Shown one piece after another: positions 16,113 to 25,291 of a DNA stretch of 64,000 bases. Source of the stretch: Rhodospirillales bacterium (GTDB lineage Bacteria > Pseudomonadota > Alphaproteobacteria > Rhodospirillales > Defluviicoccaceae); the NCBI GenBank assembly GCA_016712375.1, contig JADJRE010000012.1, forward strand, positions 1 to 64,000. The letters run 5' to 3'. Made by a program: the position numbers and the translations under genes. The notes below the pieces were generated by a model, which saw only the letters and a program-made list of their open reading frames with translations, searched no databases and was not told the DNA's origin. Position 1 is the first letter of the stretch, and every line of letters begins with the position of its first letter.

Positions 16113-17414
16113 TCATGGAACGCCCAGCGCGGCCTTCAATCGTGCCGGGTCGATGGCGGTCACCCTTACGTTCACCTTGCCGAACAGGGGCGAGCGGGCT
16201 GAGGGGAAGCTGGCGAAATAAAAGCGTCCCTGGTTGTCCCAGGCGTTGTAGCCCGTGTTCCGGTCATAGCCGTCGAACGCCGGATCGATGTCCTTGATCG
16301 CGCACAGCCGGCGCGACGTCTTCTTGACCAGATCGTACTCATAAAGCGCCGGCACCGAGCCCGGCGCCGTCGATTGGGTGGTGATGACATAGGCCCGCTT
16401 GCCGTCGGCCGTAACGTGGAACACCCAGGCCGTCTCATTGGTGGTCACCGCCCGGCCGAGATAAGCCCATGATGGCCCCTTGTCCGTGAAGCGGTAGATC
16501 CGGCTCTGATCGTCCGCCAGATAGCAGACGGCACCGCCCGAGATGCACTGGCCGGTTTCGATCGCCCGCGGCGCATGCAAATGCCAGCCCGTCAGTTCGC
16601 CGAAGCCGGTGCCCGGCTTGTAGAAGTGAATATGCTGGTAGATTGCCGCGTTATACGGCGTGACATACGCGGTATTGCCAGCGCTGAAGTAAAGCTTGCC
16701 GCGCGAATCCACCCACATGAACCGGCCTGCGTACAGATATGGGGCGTCATAGCGTTTCGGCCGGCCAAGATTGGTGGTTCTCTTCGTGATGATATCGTAG
16801 CGCAGGATCTCGCCGGTCGGCGCCGCCGCCCCATAAAGCACCTTACGGACCGGATCCGGAGCGAGGGTGACGACGCTGAGGTGCGGAGCGCTGACGCCAC
16901 CCGGCTCGGCGGCGCTGAGGTCGGTCAACTTCGCCGAGGCCGGATCGAAGGCGTAGAGGTGTGATCCCCGCTCGTTGAGATATCCCGCGTCGATGGTCGA
17001 ATAATCCATCGTCGCCACGTGAATCTTGTCGTTGATCCAGGTCGGGCGGGTGTGGAATTTCTCGAACGTCTCGTCCGGTTTCAGGTTACCGGCCGCACTT
17101 GACGCGGACTTAGCGTCACCGACGTAGCTGAGGATGCCGGTTGCCGGTTGGATACGGTAGAGCGCCGAATTGGTGGCGTGATCCATGCCACCGACGTAGA
17201 TGTCGCCGGAGGGCGTCGAGCCGGTGGCGTGCCAACTCTGCGTCGGGCGCAGTCCGTTCGCGGTGTCCGGCAGCACCCAGAGCCATGAGCCGTCGACCGC
17301 GCCTGGACGAGCGGCCACGCTTTGCGCCGATGCTTCGCCCGTCGCTGCGACAAGTGCGAGGAATGAAAGAAACAAAAGCGGCAAGGAAGGTCGCCAGGTG
17401 GCGGGGGCAAACAT
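16113..17414 (-). CDS. Secreted beta-propeller-like protein of unknown function
   Basis: A 433-residue exported protein starting at the ATG at 17414 (GGAGG before it), with a signal peptide LPLLFLSFLALVAATGEASAQ. The mature part has repeated blade-like units of about 45-60 residues with turns such as SGDIYVGGMD, GEILRYDI, RGKLYFSAG, DQSRIYRF and NQGRFYFASF, which suggest a six- or seven-bladed propeller of the SMP-30/quinoprotein-like sort. Neither the repeated Trp docking motifs of PQQ enzymes nor a heme motif was seen, so catalysis is not supported. It is isolated: convergent with the RAYT on one side and divergent from a DUF3833 gene on the other. Confidence 0.65.
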   Translation of the reverse strand: MFAPATWRPSLPLLFLSFLALVAATGEASAQSVAARPGAVDGSWLWVLPDTANGLRPTQSWHATGSTPSGDIYVGGMDHATNSALYRIQPATGILSYVGDAKSASSAAGNLKPDETFEKFHTRPTWINDKIHVATMDYSTIDAGYLNERGSHLYAFDPASAKLTDLSAAEPGGVSAPHLSVVTLAPDPVRKVLYGAAAPTGEILRYDIITKRTTNLGRPKRYDAPYLYAGRFMWVDSRGKLYFSAGNTAYVTPYNAAIYQHIHFYKPGTGFGELTGWHLHAPRAIETGQCISGGAVCYLADDQSRIYRFTDKGPSWAYLGRAVTTNETAWVFHVTADGKRAYVITTQSTAPGSVPALYEYDLVKKTSRRLCAIKDIDPAFDGYDRNTGYNAWDNQGRFYFASFPSARSPLFGKVNVRVTAIDPARLKAALGVP

Positions 17415-17666
17415 GGTTGCCCTCCGCCGCCCCAATGAACTTCGTCCATGGCTTAGCGCACGTTCACACGAAGCGGCCCGCAAGCTGCTGCTGATCGCCA
17501 TTGAAAACCCCCATCACCCCGCTCGACCGCGCCGACGCGCGACATCACCTATTATAGCGGGATTAGCGACTGCCCGCGCGGCTATGACCTTTGCGACGAT
17601 GCCAGAACCTCGAGGCGCTGCCGGGCGGGCCACGCAACTGATCGCCGCGTCGCGCGTTGACCGTCC

Positions 17667-18248
17667 ATGACGGGCCAGTACCGCACGACGGGCCAGCACC
17701 GCACAAAGACCCTGATCGTTGCTGCTGCCGTCCTGGCCGTCGGAACGGCGTTCCTGGCAGGATGCGCGCGGACGCAGATCGATGATTTTTCCGAGCGCTC
17801 GCCCAAATTGGTGCTCGAACGCTTCTTCGAAGGCCGCACCGAGGGATGGGGCATCGTGCAGAGCCGGTTCGGCACACTGGAGCGTCAGTTCCGCGTAAAG
17901 GCGGACGGCGTTTGGGATGACGCCGCCCAAACGCTGCGGCTGACCGAGACCTGGACGTTCGACGATGGTCAGGTCGATCGCCTGCAGTGGAACATCCGCC
18001 GGCTCGGCAGCGGCCAGTATGTTGGCAGCGAAGCCCGGCTCGTCGGCGAGGCGAAGGGCGAGCAGGCGGGCAACGCCTTCCGATGGAGATACACGCGGCG
18101 GGTCCCGATGCCAGACGGCGACGAGCGGCAGCTCGACTTCGACGATTGGTTCTGGCTGCAGGATGAGACGGTCCTAATCAGCCGCGCGTCGATCGGCCGC
18201 TTCGGCATGGAGTTCGCGACGATATCGCTCTTCTACCAAAAGCCGTAG
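17667..18248 (+). CDS. DUF3833 family lipoprotein
   Basis: A 193-residue predicted lipoprotein with the lipobox LAGC after a hydrophobic stretch (LIVAAAVLAVGTAF). The body matches DUF3833: PKLVLERFFEGRTEGWGIVQSRFG, LTETWTFDDGQVDRLQWNIRR and RRVPMPDGDERQLDFDDWFWLQDE. The family is predicted to be calycin/lipocalin-like but has no known function. Several upstream codons precede the hydrophobic stretch, so the true start may be a little later. It converges on the FUSC gene with a gap of 24 bases. Confidence 0.85.
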   Translation: MTGQYRTTGQHRTKTLIVAAAVLAVGTAFLAGCARTQIDDFSERSPKLVLERFFEGRTEGWGIVQSRFGTLERQFRVKADGVWDDAAQTLRLTETWTFDDGQVDRLQWNIRRLGSGQYVGSEARLVGEAKGEQAGNAFRWRYTRRVPMPDGDERQLDFDDWFWLQDETVLISRASIGRFGMEFATISLFYQKP

Positions 18249-18272
18249 CCCGCACTCCAGGCGCCGATCCCC

Positions 18273-19373
18273 TCAGCGATCCGCCGCCGTGCTCCCCTCG
18301 CCCCCTGCCGCGCCGACGATAACGTCGATCACCCAGAACACCGCTACGCCGACGAGGATGCCGGCGAGGCGGTCGATCACCGGCTCCAGGGTCGCTGCCG
18401 GCTCGGCTCCCGCCACGAAGGCGATACAGAAGGCGAAAGCCGCCTGGATGCCGAAGTAAGCGCTGCCAGGAGAACCGGAGCCGAAATAGCCGAAGACAGT
18501 GCACCAGGCGAACAGCCAGAACAGCAGCGCCGGCAGCCAGTCAATGGCAAAACCGACCATCACCAACCCCGCCGCGCCGCCGACGATACAGCCGATCAGC
18601 CGCAGGAAGCCGCGATGCCGGCCCACCTGCGGATCGGGGTCGGCGATGCGCGCAACCGAGACGCTGGCGCTGGAGAAGCCCGGCAGATCGAGGACTGCAT
18701 AGAGGACCAGGACGGCAGCGATGCCGATTCCTCCTTCCAGCGCCGTAAATGCAGCGTGTCGCTTCGATTGCAGTTTCGGCAGATCCAGCAGCGCAAGGTC
18801 GGTGTGCGGATCGGTCGCCTCCGGCAGCAGCAGCACGCCCGCCGCCCAGGCGGCGGCAACGCCGACGATGATCTCGGTGGCCCGGTAGGCCGCGACATGC
18901 AGGCCGGCCGCCGGGTCTGCGATCGTCGACATCAGCACCAGGGCGACGGTAATACAGCCCAGCAGCCACGCATACATGTAGCGGCTGAGGTACGATCGAT
19001 AGAGGGCATAGGTGACGCAGACGAACACCGCCGCGAGCAATGCGACATGGTCGTCGGCGATGAAGCCGACGAGAAAGGCGGCGAGAAGGGCGCCGGCGAT
19101 CGTGCCGACGGTCCGCAGCATTCCCTTCAGTGCGGTAGCGGCGACGCTCGCCTGCAAGCAGATAAAGGCGCTCATTCCCGACCACATCGGGAAGTCTAGA
19201 TCCAGAACCACCGCGCACCACACCGCCAGCGCGACCGCCAGCCCGCAGGCAATGGCGCGGCGGACGCGCGGTCCGGCTGGATCGAGGCCGACGATGTCGG
19301 CGCGAATTCCGTCGGCGAATTGCCGCCAGTGACGCGCGACCGACCACAGTTCGTCTACCCGCGGTGCTACCAC
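18273..19373 (-). CDS. FUSC family inner-membrane transporter
   Basis: A 366-residue protein with two blocks of membrane segments (about residues 45-175 and 220-360) separated by a short cytoplasmic region, and the FUSC start DFPMWSGMSAFICLQASVAATALKG. FUSC proteins (AaeB, fusaric-acid resistance type) export aromatic acids with a membrane fusion partner. Here the fusion protein gene lies immediately upstream and overlaps by seven bases; the start is a GTG within its last codons, so translation is coupled. At 366 residues it is shorter than AaeB-type exporters and lacks their large soluble domain. The substrate is unknown. Confidence 0.8.
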   Translation of the reverse strand: MVAPRVDELWSVARHWRQFADGIRADIVGLDPAGPRVRRAIACGLAVALAVWCAVVLDLDFPMWSGMSAFICLQASVAATALKGMLRTVGTIAGALLAAFLVGFIADDHVALLAAVFVCVTYALYRSYLSRYMYAWLLGCITVALVLMSTIADPAAGLHVAAYRATEIIVGVAAAWAAGVLLLPEATDPHTDLALLDLPKLQSKRHAAFTALEGGIGIAAVLVLYAVLDLPGFSSASVSVARIADPDPQVGRHRGFLRLIGCIVGGAAGLVMVGFAIDWLPALLFWLFAWCTVFGYFGSGSPGSAYFGIQAAFAFCIAFVAGAEPAATLEPVIDRLAGILVGVAVFWVIDVIVGAAGGEGSTAADR

Positions 19374-20464
19374 CCGTAAACGGCCAGCGTTCGCGCATTG
19401 GCGCCGGCGTGCAGGCGAACCTCGTCCGGCACCTGCTCGAAGCGGATGCGCACCGGGAAGCGTCGCTGAAAGCGGATCCAGCCGGTCGTTGGCGCAATAT
19501 CGGGAAGGATTGCCGTCTGCTGCAACTCGCGGCCGATGCCCCTCGAGACTCCCTCGATGCGGCCACGGAATAGCTGCCAGGGATAAAGGTCGAGATGGAT
19601 CCAGACGCTCCCCCCTTCGGCTAGATGCCGGATAGCTTCTTCCTTATACAATGCCATTACATACCAGCGGTCCGACGCGACAATGCCCAGCCGCGGCACG
19701 CCCGGCCGCGCGTAGTCACCGATGCGCAGCCACAGGTTGTTGACGTGACCGGACACGGGCGCCAGCAGCCGCGTCTGCGACAGGTCCCACATCGCCAGGT
19801 CGAGCGCCCGCTTCGCCACACCCACGGTGGCTTTTCGTGCTTCCACCGCCTGCCGCGCCGCCTCCAGGCCCGCCTCGGAAGCGCGCACCGCAGTCCCCGC
19901 TTCCGACATCTTCGTCTTGGCCTCGTCGAAGATGAGCTGCGAGGCAGCCCCTTGCTCCACCAGATCGGAAAAACGGCGCTCGGTTCGCCGAGCCAGTCCC
20001 TGCGATGCAAGCTTTGTTGCCCGTTCCGCCTCGGCACGCGCGACGTCGCGAATCGCCGACTGTTCGTCGGCTTCCGCCTTCGCCACCTCAGCCCGCCTCA
20101 GTTCGACCTGCAGCGCGTAAGGGGTGGGGTCGATATCGATCAGGGGATCGCCTTGGCGGACGAACTGATTGTCGATGACGTGCACCGCTGCAATGGTGCC
20201 GCCGACCTCGGGCGCCACTTGCACCACGTCAGTGGCGACAAAGGCGTCGCTGGTGTAGGCAGCGAACTGCAACGACAGGACGTAAAGGCCCCAGACCCCA
20301 GCGATGGCAGCGGCCGCCAGTAGTAGCCGACCACGCATTCCGATCCGGCGGGGCGGCGAATCCAACATTGGATCCGGCAACGAAGTTGCTGGAGAGTCTG
20401 GCGTCGGAGCCGCGACGACTCCTGGCGGCGCCTCGTTCGCTGGCATCGGCGTTGATCCGTTCAT
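19367..20464 (-). CDS. HlyD/EmrA-type membrane fusion protein
   Basis: A 365-residue periplasmic adaptor. It has one N-terminal membrane span (LLLAAAAIAGVWGLYVLSL), a lipoyl-like half with VVQVAPEVGGTIAAVHVIDNQ and GDPLIDIDPTPYALQV, a coiled-coil hairpin over about residues 110-210 rich in Ala, Glu and Arg, and a second lipoyl half with LLAPVSGHVNNLWLRIGDYA. The ATG at 20464 has GGAGG nine bases before it. It pairs with the downstream FUSC transporter as an efflux unit; an outer-membrane factor is not encoded nearby. It is divergent from pabBC. Confidence 0.87.
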   Translation of the reverse strand: MNGSTPMPANEAPPGVVAAPTPDSPATSLPDPMLDSPPRRIGMRGRLLLAAAAIAGVWGLYVLSLQFAAYTSDAFVATDVVQVAPEVGGTIAAVHVIDNQFVRQGDPLIDIDPTPYALQVELRRAEVAKAEADEQSAIRDVARAEAERATKLASQGLARRTERRFSDLVEQGAASQLIFDEAKTKMSEAGTAVRASEAGLEAARQAVEARKATVGVAKRALDLAMWDLSQTRLLAPVSGHVNNLWLRIGDYARPGVPRLGIVASDRWYVMALYKEEAIRHLAEGGSVWIHLDLYPWQLFRGRIEGVSRGIGRELQQTAILPDIAPTTGWIRFQRRFPVRIRFEQVPDEVRLHAGANARTLAVYGW

Positions 20465-20632
20465 CCGGCGAGCCCCTCCCGCCGACGCGGTTTCGCCGTC
20501 TCTCGGTGGAGAACAGCCCGAGGATTGCTTGTGACGCCTCGCCGCCGCTGGCGTCAACCCCCGATCCACCGCGGCGCTCCCCAGCCAAGTGCCATTGACC
20601 AGAATGGCGGCGAGCGTCACCTTCGCCGGCGC

Positions 20633-22474
20633 ATGGACGAATGGAAGGCGCAGACGGACGGCAGCACGCAAACGATTGTCCTGCTCGACGACGCCTGGAG
20701 CGCCGACGGCGGATGCCGGCTACTGCAAGCGCCGGAGCAGATCGTCGTTGCCCACACGCCGGCAGAGGTTGACGGCGCGCTGGCCGCTATCGAGGGGGCG
20801 CTGACCGGGGGACTTTGGGCCGCCGGGTTCTTCTCCTACGAGCTGGGATACCTCTTGGAGCCGAAACTGGCGTCGCTGCTGCCCGCGGAGCGCCGCGTGC
20901 CCTTGTTGTGGATGGGGCTTTTCCGCGAAGCGCCGCGGCTGGATGCACATCAGGTCCGCCGCTGGCTGCCGCGTGATAGCTGTGCGGAAGTCTGCGAGCT
21001 GCGCGCTTCGCTCGACCCCGCCGCCTACCGGCAGGTGTTTGACCGGGCTCGCGCGCTGATTGCTGCGGGCGAAACCTATCAGATCAACCTGACGATGAGG
21101 CTGGACTTTGCGTTCGATGGCGACCCGCTAGCGCTGTTCGCGGCACTCCGCCGCCGCCAACGGGTCAGTCACAGCGCGCTGATCGCCACGCCCGACTTCC
21201 ACATCCTGTCCCTGTCACCGGAACTATTTCTGCGCGTGCGCAATGGCCTGGCTTCGGTGCGGCCGATGAAGGGAACGGCGGCGCGCGCGCCCACTCCCGC
21301 GGAAGACGACGCCGTGCGAGCCCGACTGCGCGCCGATGAGAAGTCGCGAGCGGAGAACCTGATGATCGTCGACCTGCTGCGTAACGACCTCAGCCGCCTC
21401 GCGCGCCCAGGCGACGTGCGGGTTACCGATCTGTTCACCATCGAAACCTACCGTAGTTTGCACCAGATGACCTCCGGCATCGAAGCAACGCTGCGCCCGG
21501 TTGTCGGCCTGAGCGCACTGCTAAGGGCGCTGTTTCCCTGTGGTTCGGTCACCGGCGCGCCAAAGATTCGGGCGATGCAGATTATCCACGATCTTGAGCG
21601 CAAGCCGCGTGGCGTCTACTGCGGCGCCATCGGCCTGCTGGCTCCCAACGGCGACGCATTTTTCAATGTCGCTATCCGCACCCTGGTACTGCGCCCCGAC
21701 GGCCGCGGAGAGATGGGCATCGGCAGCGGCGTCATCTTCGATTCCGATGCCGATGCCGAGTATGACGAATGCTTGCTGAAGGCGGAATTTCTCGTTCGCA
21801 GCGAACCACCGCTGCGGCTGGTCGAAACGCTGCGTTGGCAAGCAGACGTTGGCTATGTGCTGCTGGAGCGTCATCTCGCCCGACTTGCCGCATCCGCGGC
21901 TTGGTTTGTGCTGCCCTACGATGACCTTGAGGTACGTTCGGCGCTTAGTTTGGCCGCAAGATCATTTGCCCGCGAGCCGATGCGGGTGCGCCTGCTGCTC
22001 GACGAAGATGGCGAGGCAAGTGTGACCACGCAACCGCTGCCGCAGTCATGTGACAAAGCCCTGCGCTGGCGCTTCGCCACGCAAGCGGTGTCAATGCGCG
22101 ACCCATTCCTCTACCACAAGACCACGCGGCGACCGCTTTACGATGCCGAACTTGCCGGAGCGCGGGCGGCCGGCTGCGACGAAGTTCTGTTCTGCAACGA
22201 GCGCGGCGAATTGACCGAAGGTGCCTGGACCAACCTGTTCGTCCGCCGCGCGGGCCGGCTGTTAACGCCGCCGGTCGCCTGTGGTCTGCTCGACGGCACG
22301 CTGCGCCGCGAGTTGCTGGATACAGGGGCTGCCGAGGAAGCCGTGCTGCGGGCCGAGGAGCTCAAGGACGCAGAGGCGGTGTTGTTCGGCAATTCAGTGC
22401 GCGGGCTGATGCCAGCACGACAGTGTGCGGACGGTTCAGTCGCGATGGAGAACTCACGTGCAAAGAGCTCGTAG
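20633..22474 (+). CDS. pabBC: Aminodeoxychorismate synthase component I fused to aminodeoxychorismate lyase
   Basis: The first two thirds are PabB, which aminates chorismate to aminodeoxychorismate using ammonia from a glutaminase partner. Motifs include GETYQINLTMRLDF, SPELFLRV, PMKGTAARAPTPAED, AENLMIVDLLRNDLSR, HQMTSGIEATL and PCGSVTGAPKIRAMQIIHDLE. The last third is a PLP-dependent class IV aminotransferase fold (PabC), releasing pyruvate and 4-aminobenzoate for folate; HKTTRRPLYD holds the expected Lys and FCNERGELTEGAWTNLFV is the family signature. ATG 20633 is chosen as the nearest to the conserved region. The glutaminase gene pabA is not in the window. Confidence 0.92.
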   Translation: MDEWKAQTDGSTQTIVLLDDAWSADGGCRLLQAPEQIVVAHTPAEVDGALAAIEGALTGGLWAAGFFSYELGYLLEPKLASLLPAERRVPLLWMGLFREAPRLDAHQVRRWLPRDSCAEVCELRASLDPAAYRQVFDRARALIAAGETYQINLTMRLDFAFDGDPLALFAALRRRQRVSHSALIATPDFHILSLSPELFLRVRNGLASVRPMKGTAARAPTPAEDDAVRARLRADEKSRAENLMIVDLLRNDLSRLARPGDVRVTDLFTIETYRSLHQMTSGIEATLRPVVGLSALLRALFPCGSVTGAPKIRAMQIIHDLERKPRGVYCGAIGLLAPNGDAFFNVAIRTLVLRPDGRGEMGIGSGVIFDSDADAEYDECLLKAEFLVRSEPPLRLVETLRWQADVGYVLLERHLARLAASAAWFVLPYDDLEVRSALSLAARSFAREPMRVRLLLDEDGEASVTTQPLPQSCDKALRWRFATQAVSMRDPFLYHKTTRRPLYDAELAGARAAGCDEVLFCNERGELTEGAWTNLFVRRAGRLLTPPVACGLLDGTLRRELLDTGAAEEAVLRAEELKDAEAVLFGNSVRGLMPARQCADGSVAMENSRAKSS

Positions 22475-22533
22475 CGGACCGCTGCCGCGCTGACAGGCGC
22501 CGGCAGGTAGCGGCAACGGCGTTCCACCGGTCA

Positions 22534-23133
22534 TCAATCCGCCTCCTTTGCTTCCAGTCTGACAGAGGCCGTTTCTGCCAGCCGCAGCACCCTATGCAGA
22601 GGGCAGTCCTTGATGCCGAACTCGTCAAGGTGACGGACGACATTGCGGAGGTAGTCAAGGGCCGTGCCGTAGCCGCCGACGCCCTGCGCCACCAGCGCTG
22701 CCGCCTGCTCAGGCGCCAGATCGCCAACATACTGCGGATGCCCCGGTCGTGCGACGAACACCAGCGCCGGCACCCGGTCGCCGCCCTCGAGGCGCACCGG
22801 CATGACGCGAGGCGCGTAGACGCTGGTAGCCATCTCGCGGCGCCACAGCTTGTCTAGCGCCGTCATCACCTCCGCAGGAGCGATGCGGAAGGCGAAGCCG
22901 GCGCACGAGCCGCCGCGGTCGAGCCCCAATGCCAATCCCGGTCGCTCCCGGGTGCCGCGGTTGAGGATGGACAGGATGCACAAGGAACGGTGCCATCCGT
23001 GCAGCAGGGCGCGACTGGAACTTTCGATCGGAAAGCACGGATTCCACATCAGCGAACCGTAGGCAAAGACCCAGGCATCGGCGCCGGCCGGGGGCCATGC
23101 GATCTCGCTTGCCGACAAGGCGTGTGAGTTCAT
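22534..23133 (-). CDS. Gamma-glutamylcyclotransferase, ChaC type
   Basis: A 199-residue ChaC-like enzyme, which cleaves glutathione to 5-oxoproline and Cys-Gly. The defining start WVFAYGSLMWNPCF (YGSL phosphate-binding loop) is present, followed by LHGWHRSLCILS, TRERPGLALGLDRGG and the region around LWRREMATSVYAPRVMPV, with the expected acidic residues. The ATG at 23133 overlaps the stop of the preceding EamA transporter gene in an ATGA arrangement, so the two are translationally coupled; whether the transporter moves a product of glutathione turnover is not known. Confidence 0.88.
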   Translation of the reverse strand: MNSHALSASEIAWPPAGADAWVFAYGSLMWNPCFPIESSSRALLHGWHRSLCILSILNRGTRERPGLALGLDRGGSCAGFAFRIAPAEVMTALDKLWRREMATSVYAPRVMPVRLEGGDRVPALVFVARPGHPQYVGDLAPEQAAALVAQGVGGYGTALDYLRNVVRHLDEFGIKDCPLHRVLRLAETASVRLEAKEAD

Positions 23134-24020
23134 CCCCGCGCCACCAAGGCCACTCCCGCGATCGCCACCACCATTCCGCCGACAGCGGCCGGCGACAGCA
23201 GTTCGTTGAACAGCAGCCACGCAAGCAAGGACGTCACCGCTGGTGTCAGGTAGAACAGGCTCGCTACCTTCGCCGCTGCACCGCGTCGGATCAACAGGTG
23301 CAGCAGCGTGATGGCGCCGATGGACAATACGAACGATAGCCACAGCAGTGCGAAAACAAATTCGCCGGTCCAGCTCACCGGCTGTCCTTCAAAGATCAGC
23401 ACCAGCGGCAGCATAACCAAGCCGGCAGCGGCGAACTGCACGAACGATCCAGTGATCAGGTTCATGCCGGTGGCGTGCCGCTTCTGGTAGAGCGTGCCAA
23501 TAGTAATGCCGAGCAAGGCGACGACTGAGGCGAGCACTCCCGCGACATCGCCTTCGCGCCAGCCAAGCTTGTCCGCAACGACCATTGCAACGCCGAGCAG
23601 ACCGAGCACCAGGCCCAGCCATTGCCGCCGCCGCAGTGTCTCGCCGAGATATGGACCGGCGATCAACGCTGTAGCCAACGGCTGCATGCTAACCATCAGC
23701 GCCGCCATTCCAGCCGGTACGCCGAGCGAAATCGCCAGGAATACGCCGCCCAGGTAGCAGCCATGAATCAGCACGCCGACAAAGGCGATGCGGCCCACTT
23801 GTGCTCGGTTCGGCCACGGCGAGCGCAACATCAGAGCCGCAGCGAACAGCGAAGCAGTGACGACGACGAATCGCAGCAGCAGAAAAGTGAAGGGTGGCGC
23901 ATAGGGCGTGCCGAGCTTGGCGCCAATGAAGCCGGTACTCCACAACAGCACGAATGCGCCCGGCATCAGCGTGATCCAGAGACCAGAACGAACTGCGTGG
24001 GCAGGTGTTGGAATTGTCAT
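23130..24020 (-). CDS. EamA/DMT family transporter
   Basis: A 296-residue inner-membrane protein with ten predicted helices arranged as two EamA repeats. Hallmarks are FVLLWSTGFIGAKLG at the first helix, the LRF segment, GVPAGMAALMVSMQPLATALIA closing repeat one, and KVASLFYLTPAVTSLLAWLLFNE in repeat two. Family members export amino acids, metabolites or drugs. It is the first gene of a two-gene unit with the ChaC-type enzyme, overlapping it by four bases. Confidence 0.9.
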   Translation of the reverse strand: MTIPTPAHAVRSGLWITLMPGAFVLLWSTGFIGAKLGTPYAPPFTFLLLRFVVVTASLFAAALMLRSPWPNRAQVGRIAFVGVLIHGCYLGGVFLAISLGVPAGMAALMVSMQPLATALIAGPYLGETLRRRQWLGLVLGLLGVAMVVADKLGWREGDVAGVLASVVALLGITIGTLYQKRHATGMNLITGSFVQFAAAGLVMLPLVLIFEGQPVSWTGEFVFALLWLSFVLSIGAITLLHLLIRRGAAAKVASLFYLTPAVTSLLAWLLFNELLSPAAVGGMVVAIAGVALVARG

Positions 24021-24122
24021 CGAGTGATGGTGTGACCGGGGTTTGCAAAGCTAACCCTCTCGCCTCATGGCGCGCAACCGACTAGAACCAGCAACGTTCA
24101 GCAGCCTGAGGGCGAGGAGTGC

Positions 24123-25259
24123 ATGCCGCTACGTCCGGCGAATGAAGTTTCGTGGCTGCCGCAACAGCCACGGCGATCGCGGTCGCAGTCGCGCCTTGTG
24201 CTGTGGTTCGCGGCGGTCGCCGCTTTCCTGATGTTCCTGCTTGGCTGCTACACCGTCTGGTGGCTGGGGGCTGCGGACGAATTGCGATCGCAGACCCTTT
24301 TATGGATAGAGCAGCGCCGCGCCGCAGGCTGGCACCTCGAATACGCCAACGTCAGGCGTCTCGGCTACCCGCTTGAACTCGGCGTTCGCTTCGAGAAGAC
24401 GGACGTATCGCCGCCAGGCGATGGTGACTGGCGGTGGTCCGCAGCCCGTCTGCGGTTGACCGCGCCCGTGTTCGGAAGCCGGCCGCCGCGGCTGGCTGCC
24501 AGTGGCGACCAAACGCTCGTATTCAGCGATGAGACGGGAAGCCGGCGCTGGTCGGGACGTGCTGAGCAGATGTCTTTCGACTTGCAGCCTGCCGACGGCT
24601 GGATGCCAAATGGTCGCCTCATCATCGAAAACCTCAAGTTCACCGGCGACCGTGGCGAAACAATCGGCGTCGCGCACCTTGACGGCTTCTCGACGGGAGA
24701 TCCGGCCGCGGCTGCCACATCGGACATATCGACTTGGGGCATTCGATTGGCGGCCGAAGGGGTGCTGCTGCCCGAAGCGTACTCGACTGCCTGCGGCCGC
24801 GAGTTCGCCCGGATCGACCTCGATGCCGGGCTCTACGGGGCGCTGGCACCGCAGCCTTGGCCGGCGACACTGGCGACGTGGCGCGATGACGGCGGCGTCA
24901 TCGAGATAGAACGAATGGCACTGGCCTGCGGTGCTCTCACCATCGATGGCGAAGGAACGCTTGCGCTTGACGGCAAGGGCCAGCCGATGGGAGCAATGTC
25001 GACACATATTCAAGGTTACGACGCCGCACTCGACCGGCTCGCGGCAGGACAGACAATCGATCCGCATACTGCGGCGGCAGCGAAGATTCTCCTGCGAGCG
25101 CTGGCGCGTGCCAACGCCGATGGCGCGGCAACGCTGAACGCGCCTCTGACTTTGCAGGACCGCTCGCTGTCCGTAGGACCCGTCACGCTGTTCCGTCTAC
25201 CTTCCGTGCGCTGGCTGGATACAGCGCCGATTACCCAACCAACTTCTCCCCGCCGCTGA
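24123..25259 (+). CDS. DUF2125 domain membrane-anchored protein
   Basis: A 378-residue protein with one N-terminal membrane span (LVLWFAAVAAFLMFLLGCYTVWWLG) and a large periplasmic part. The GWHLEYANVRRLGYPLELGVRFE segment and the closing DRSLSVGPVTLFRLPSVRW match the DUF2125 family of alphaproteobacteria, whose function is unknown; the extended beta-rich pattern is like other envelope lipid-carrier-like proteins, which is only an inference. It precedes the YqgE gene by 32 bases and may share its transcript. Confidence 0.8.
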   Translation: MPLRPANEVSWLPQQPRRSRSQSRLVLWFAAVAAFLMFLLGCYTVWWLGAADELRSQTLLWIEQRRAAGWHLEYANVRRLGYPLELGVRFEKTDVSPPGDGDWRWSAARLRLTAPVFGSRPPRLAASGDQTLVFSDETGSRRWSGRAEQMSFDLQPADGWMPNGRLIIENLKFTGDRGETIGVAHLDGFSTGDPAAAATSDISTWGIRLAAEGVLLPEAYSTACGREFARIDLDAGLYGALAPQPWPATLATWRDDGGVIEIERMALACGALTIDGEGTLALDGKGQPMGAMSTHIQGYDAALDRLAAGQTIDPHTAAAAKILLRALARANADGAATLNAPLTLQDRSLSVGPVTLFRLPSVRWLDTAPITQPTSPRR

Positions 25260-25291
25260 TTTGCCGTGGCAATTCTGCTACTATCCTCGGC